From assembly GCA_963724405.1 (NCBI GenBank), contig CAVRUQ010000012.1, positions 868,001 through 932,000 on the forward strand: a DNA stretch of 64,000 nucleotides. The letters are read 5' to 3'. Positions 60,481 to 64,000 of this stretch are shown piece after piece. The notes under the pieces were generated by a model. The model had not been told where the DNA came from, searched no databases, and saw only the letters and a program-made list of their open reading frames with translations. The first letter of the stretch is position 1. Every line of letters starts with the position of its first letter. The stretch is from CAVQBJ01 sp963724405 (GTDB lineage Bacteria; Actinomycetota; Thermoleophilia; Solirubrobacterales; Solirubrobacteraceae). The position numbers were made by a program, and so were the translations under genes.

Positions 60481-61596
60481 ATGCGCGATCCGGACTTCCT
60501 GCAGACCCTGTGGTTCGCGCTGATCGGCATCCTCTGGATCGGCTACTTCGTCCTCGAGGGCTTCGACTTCGGCGTCGGCATCCTGCTGCGCGTCGTCGGC
60601 CGCGACCAGGCCGAGAAGCGCGCGATCATCCACACGATCGGACCCGTATGGGACGGCAACGAGGTCTGGCTGCTCACCGCCGGCGGCGCCATGTTCGCCG
60701 CATTCCCCGGGTGGTACGCGAGCCTGTTCGCCGGCTTCTACCTCGCGCTGCTGCTCATCCTCATCGCCCTGATCGTCCGCGGCGTCTCGTTCGAGTTCTG
60801 GGGCAAGGACGACTCCCCGCGCTGGCGCGCGACCTGGGAGTGGACGGCGACGATCGGCAGCGGCGCCGCCGCGCTGCTGTGGGGCGTCGGCTGGGCCGAC
60901 ATCATCCACGGTGTGCCGATGAACGCGGCGCACAACGTCACCGCCACGCTCTGGGACCTGCTGCACCCCTATGCCCTGCTCGGCGGCCTCGTGACGCTCT
61001 CGCTGTTCACCGCCCACGGCGCGATGTTCCTGACGCTGCGCACCCGCGGCGAGCTCGTCGAGCGCGCCCGTGGCGTGGCGCGTCGCGTCTCGCCGGTGGC
61101 GGCCGTCCTGATGGCCGGCTTCCTCGTCTGGACCGCGTCGAACGAGTCCGGCGGCGGTGTCAAGTGGTCCGCGCAGGTCTTCGCCATCGCGGCCGTCGCC
61201 TGCGCCGCCGCCGGGTCCCTCGCCGTCACGCGCGACCGCGACGGCCGGGCGTTCACGTTCAGCGCGCTGGCGATCGCGCTCCTGTTCGTCAGCCTCTTCT
61301 TCGAGCTGTTCCCGCTCGCGCTGCCGTCGACCACGAACTCCCACTTCGACCTGACGCTCGTGCAGGCGTCCTCAACGCACTACACCTTGACCGTGATGAC
61401 GGTCGTGGCGGTAGTCTTCGTCCCGATCGTGTTGCTCTACACGGGTTGGACCTACTGGGTCTTCCGCCATCGGCTCGGCCGCGAGGACTTCGAGGGCGAG
61501 GGCATGCCGACGCCGGTCGCGGTGCTCGCGCAGAAGCTCGGCGGCGACCAGTCGCCCGACGGCCCCGCAGAGCAGGTACCCGCGGCTCCCGCGTGA
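60481..61596 (+). CDS. cydB: Cytochrome bd oxidase subunit II
   Basis: A 371-residue subunit with about eight helices. It begins FLQTLWFALIGILWIGYFVL, EGFDFGVGILLRVVGRDQAE, and has TIGPVWDGNEVWLLTAGGAM, FAAFPGWYASLFAGFYLALL, all diagnostic of CydB. The C-terminal part includes YTGWTYWVFRHRL and ends in a polar tail. It partners CydA. Its stop is overlapped by the cydD GTG (GTGA). Confidence 0.96.
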   Translation: MRDPDFLQTLWFALIGILWIGYFVLEGFDFGVGILLRVVGRDQAEKRAIIHTIGPVWDGNEVWLLTAGGAMFAAFPGWYASLFAGFYLALLLILIALIVRGVSFEFWGKDDSPRWRATWEWTATIGSGAAALLWGVGWADIIHGVPMNAAHNVTATLWDLLHPYALLGGLVTLSLFTAHGAMFLTLRTRGELVERARGVARRVSPVAAVLMAGFLVWTASNESGGGVKWSAQVFAIAAVACAAAGSLAVTRDRDGRAFTFSALAIALLFVSLFFELFPLALPSTTNSHFDLTLVQASSTHYTLTVMTVVAVVFVPIVLLYTGWTYWVFRHRLGREDFEGEGMPTPVAVLAQKLGGDQSPDGPAEQVPAAPA

Positions 61597-63338
61597 TCGT
61601 GCGCGCCCTGCGCTCGCGGCGCGCCGGACGCGACGACCGCCCCGTGCGCCTCGATCGCCGGGTGATGCGCGAGTCGCGGGCGGCCCGCGCGCAGATGCGA
61701 TTCGCGTCGGTGCTCGGGGTGGGGATGGCCGTCGTGATCGTCGCGCAGGCGGCGCTCCTCGCCCACGTCATCGCCAGCTCGGCCGAGCACCACACGGCGC
61801 TCGCCCGGCTCACCGGCTCGATCGTGGCGCTCGTGATCGTGATCGCGCTGCGAGCGCTCCTGGCCGGCGCGTTCGAGACCTCGGGACGGATCGGCGCGAC
61901 GCGCGTCATGTCCGACCTGCGCGGCCGGCTTGCCGAGCAGCTGCTGCTGCGATCGCCGGTGCGACGCGTCTCGGACCGGACCGGTGAGCTCGCCGCGGCC
62001 GCCGTGCAGGGCGTCGATGCGCTCGAGGCGTACTTCGCCGGCTACCTGCCCCAGCTCGTGCTCGCCGCGGTCGTGCCGGTGGCGATCCTCATCTTCATCG
62101 TCCCGCTCGACGCCATCGCCGCCATCGTCCTGGCGATCACCATCCCGGTGCTGATCGTCTTCATGATCCTCGTCGGCCTGGGCGCGAAGGCGCGAGCGCA
62201 GGCACGCTGGCAGGCGCTGGCGTTGCTCAGCGGGCACTTCCTCGACGTCGTCCGCGGCCTGGTGACGCTGCGTGCGCACCGCCGGGAGGCCGCGCAGGCC
62301 GAGACGATCGAGCAAGTGTCCGAGCGCTACCGCGCCGAGACGATGGGCACCCTGCGGGTGGCGTTCCTCTCCGCGCTCGTCCTCGAGCTGTGCGCGATGG
62401 TCGGCACCGGGCTCGTGGCCGCGACGATCGGCGTGCAGCTCGACGGCGGGCACCTCGGCCTGCAGGCCGGCCTGACCGTGCTCCTGCTGGCCCCCGAGCT
62501 CTACGGCCCGCTGCGCGGCGTCGGGCAGCAGTTCCACGCCAGCGCCGATGGCCTCGCCGCCGCTGAGCGCATCTTCGCCGTGCTCGACTCGCCCCCCGCC
62601 CTGGCCGAGCCCGCAACCGCGGCGGCGCGCGTGCCCGACCCGGCCCTGGCGCCGCTGCGCTTCGAAGGCGTCGCCTTCGCCTACCCCGATCGCCCCGAGC
62701 GCGTCCTGGACGGGCTGGAGCTCGAGCTGGCGCCGGGCGCGACGACCGCACTCGTCGGTCCGAGTGGCGCCGGGAAGAGCACCGTCGCCGCCCTCGCCCT
62801 GCGGCTGGCCGATCCGACCGCCGGGCGCGTCAGCTGTGACGGCGTCGACCTGCGCGAGGTCGACCTCGACGCGTGGCGCTCGCGGGTGGCCTGGGTACCG
62901 CAGCGCACGCGCCTGTTCAGCGGAACGATCGCCGAGAACATCGCGCTCACCGATCCGGGCGCCGAGCGCTCGCGCATCCTCGCCGCGGCACGGGCCGCGG
63001 GCCTGCAGGAACTGCTCGACCAGCTCGCTGACGGGCTCGATACGCCGGTCGGCGAGGGAGGCCGTGGCCTGTCCGCCGGCCAGGCCCAGCGTGTCGGCCT
63101 GGCCCGCGCCTTCCTGCGCGACGCGCCGCTCGTGGTGCTCGACGAACCGACGGCGCATCTCGACGCCGACACCGCCAAGGCGGTCGGCACCGCGATCGTC
63201 CGTCTGGCCGCGGGCCGCACCACCCTGCTCATCACCCACGACGCCGCGCTCACCGTCCGGGCCGATCGGGTCGTGTCGCTGCGCGCCGGCACCGTCGAGC
63301 CCCACGAGCGCCCCGCGCCCGTGGCGGTGGCGTCATGA
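61593..63338 (+). CDS. cydD: ABC exporter CydD (thiol exporter for cytochrome bd assembly)
   Basis: A 581-residue half-transporter. Six helices lie in residues ~35-330. The ATPase domain has Walker A ALVGPSGAGKSTVAALALRL, a signature LSAGQAQRVGLARAF (Ala for the usual Gly in LSGGQ), Walker B LVVLDEPTAHLD and the switch TLLITHDAAL. CydDC exports glutathione or cysteine, or binds haem, to mature the oxidase. The start is GTG 61593 (4-bp overlap with cydB); GTG 61599 is also possible. It overlaps cydC by ATGA. Confidence 0.94.
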   Translation: MIVRALRSRRAGRDDRPVRLDRRVMRESRAARAQMRFASVLGVGMAVVIVAQAALLAHVIASSAEHHTALARLTGSIVALVIVIALRALLAGAFETSGRIGATRVMSDLRGRLAEQLLLRSPVRRVSDRTGELAAAAVQGVDALEAYFAGYLPQLVLAAVVPVAILIFIVPLDAIAAIVLAITIPVLIVFMILVGLGAKARAQARWQALALLSGHFLDVVRGLVTLRAHRREAAQAETIEQVSERYRAETMGTLRVAFLSALVLELCAMVGTGLVAATIGVQLDGGHLGLQAGLTVLLLAPELYGPLRGVGQQFHASADGLAAAERIFAVLDSPPALAEPATAAARVPDPALAPLRFEGVAFAYPDRPERVLDGLELELAPGATTALVGPSGAGKSTVAALALRLADPTAGRVSCDGVDLREVDLDAWRSRVAWVPQRTRLFSGTIAENIALTDPGAERSRILAAARAAGLQELLDQLADGLDTPVGEGGRGLSAGQAQRVGLARAFLRDAPLVVLDEPTAHLDADTAKAVGTAIVRLAAGRTTLLITHDAALTVRADRVVSLRAGTVEPHERPAPVAVAS

Positions 63339-64000
63339 CGAGCAGCTCGGCCAGCCTCCTCGCGGCGGCGCGTGCCGGCGGTACCGAGCGTCGTCGCCTG
63401 ACGGTGGCGATCGTCCTCGGCGTCGTGGCCGTCCTCGCCGCCGTCGGCCTGCTCGTCACCTCCGGCTACCTCATCTCGCGCGCCGCGCAGCGACCGGGGA
63501 TCATCACGCTGACGCTCGCCATCACCGCGGTGCGCGCGTTCGCAATCGTGCGCGCCCTGTCGCGCTACGGCGAGCGCCTCGCCTCGCACGACGCCGCGCT
63601 GCGGCTGCTCGGGCGTGTGCGCGCCCGCTTCTACCGCCGCCTCGCGCCGCTCGTGCCCGGCGACCTCGGCGGACCGCGCAGCGGGGACCTGCTGTCCCGC
63701 TTCGTCGGCGACGTCGACACTCTGCAGGACCTCTATCTGCGTGCGCTCGCTCCCCCTGTCGTCGCCGCGCTCGTGATCGCCGCGGCCAGCCTGACCGCCT
63801 GGGTGATCCTGCCCGCCGCCGGCCCGGTCGTCTTCGTCTGCCTGCTGCTCGCCGCCACCCTCGTGCCCGCGGCCGCGGCGCTGCTCGCGTCGAGCTCGGG
63901 CCGCCGGCAGGCTCCGGCGCGGGCCGCCCTGACCGACGAGCTCGTCGAGACGATCGACGGGGCGGCCGAGCTCGCCGTCGCCGGTCGCGCCGGCGAGCGC
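63335..64000 (+). CDS. cydC: ABC exporter CydC, 3' end outside window
   Basis: The first 222 codons of the second half-transporter. It begins MTSSSASLLAAARAGGTERR and has a helix VAVLAAVGLLVTSGYLISRA, then ITAVRAFAIVRALSRYGERL and the coupling segment GDLLSRFVGDVDTLQDLYLR, typical of CydC membrane domains. The ATPase domain is beyond the right edge. ATG 63335 overlaps the cydD stop. It completes the cydABDC order. Confidence 0.92.
   Translation, partial: MTSSSASLLAAARAGGTERRRLTVAIVLGVVAVLAAVGLLVTSGYLISRAAQRPGIITLTLAITAVRAFAIVRALSRYGERLASHDAALRLLGRVRARFYRRLAPLVPGDLGGPRSGDLLSRFVGDVDTLQDLYLRALAPPVVAALVIAAASLTAWVILPAAGPVVFVCLLLAATLVPAAAALLASSSGRRQAPARAALTDELVETIDGAAELAVAGRAGER

Overview
The window is a GC-rich bacterial chromosome segment that looks like core, vertically inherited DNA. 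Three things point to a high-GC actinobacterium, most likely the class Thermoleophilia (Solirubrobacterales-like): codon use, the cluster rpsF...ssb-rpsR-rplI...dnaB...purA, and many genes that begin 6-8 nt after a TANNNT -10 box and so look leaderless. The taxonomic call is an inference from style and gene content. No phage, insertion sequence or CRISPR array is visible.

Layout. 0-2.8 kb: the end of an FkbM methyltransferase, tRNA-Arg(CCU), a GNAT acetyltransferase coupled to pyrE, and a small membrane protein. 2.8-8 kb: a leftward group with a PIG-V-like mannosyltransferase, a HAD phosphatase, a CPBP membrane protease whose 3' end carries a single-base frameshift, a 36-bp tandem repeat, and an L,D-transpeptidase. 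8-14.6 kb: infA, thiL, a class E-like sortase beside a degenerate M28-like membrane protein, and an OmpR/EnvZ-type two-component system. 14.6-17.4 kb: treT and an otsA-like gene overlap as one unit. 17.4-26.2 kb: the rpsF-ssb-rpsR-rplI cluster is split by a 901-residue repeat-bearing secreted protein and a fatty acid hydroxylase; it is followed by a subtilisin-inhibitor-like protein, a two-cupredoxin protein and dnaB. 26-35.5 kb: two MDR oxidoreductases, a GGDEF/HD-GYP protein, a CsoR-controlled metal permease with a 9-codon leader ORF, an LppX-like secreted protein, a DnaC/IstB-like ATPase and purA. 35.5-46.2 kb: wecB, two PLP aminotransferases, an HD-GYP protein, DedA, a serine-recombinase-like protein with a palindromic operator, a class I DAHP synthase, a flippase-like protein between two decayed genes, and aldehyde dehydrogenase with DUF779.

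46-64 kb is dominated by redox metabolism. It has a cytochrome b module without a Rieske gene, a TetR gene facing a miniature transcription unit, and a compact ppsA-porG-porA-porB-(GltD+ferredoxin) operon for interconverting acetyl-CoA/CO2, pyruvate and PEP. It also has a tandem universal stress protein, a LOG-family protein and cydABDC (cytochrome bd oxidase and its ABC exporter), which runs off the right edge. Taken together this resembles a low-oxygen or redox-stress metabolic block. Related short motifs recur in front of ppsA/USP and cydA.

The main oddities are the TetR mini-unit with a 12-codon ORF, the Rieske-less and PEWY-less cytochrome b set, the interruption of the rpsF-ssb operon, the leader ORF before the CsoR-controlled permease, single-base frameshifts in a CPBP protease and a USP relic, and the pervasive leaderless gene starts.
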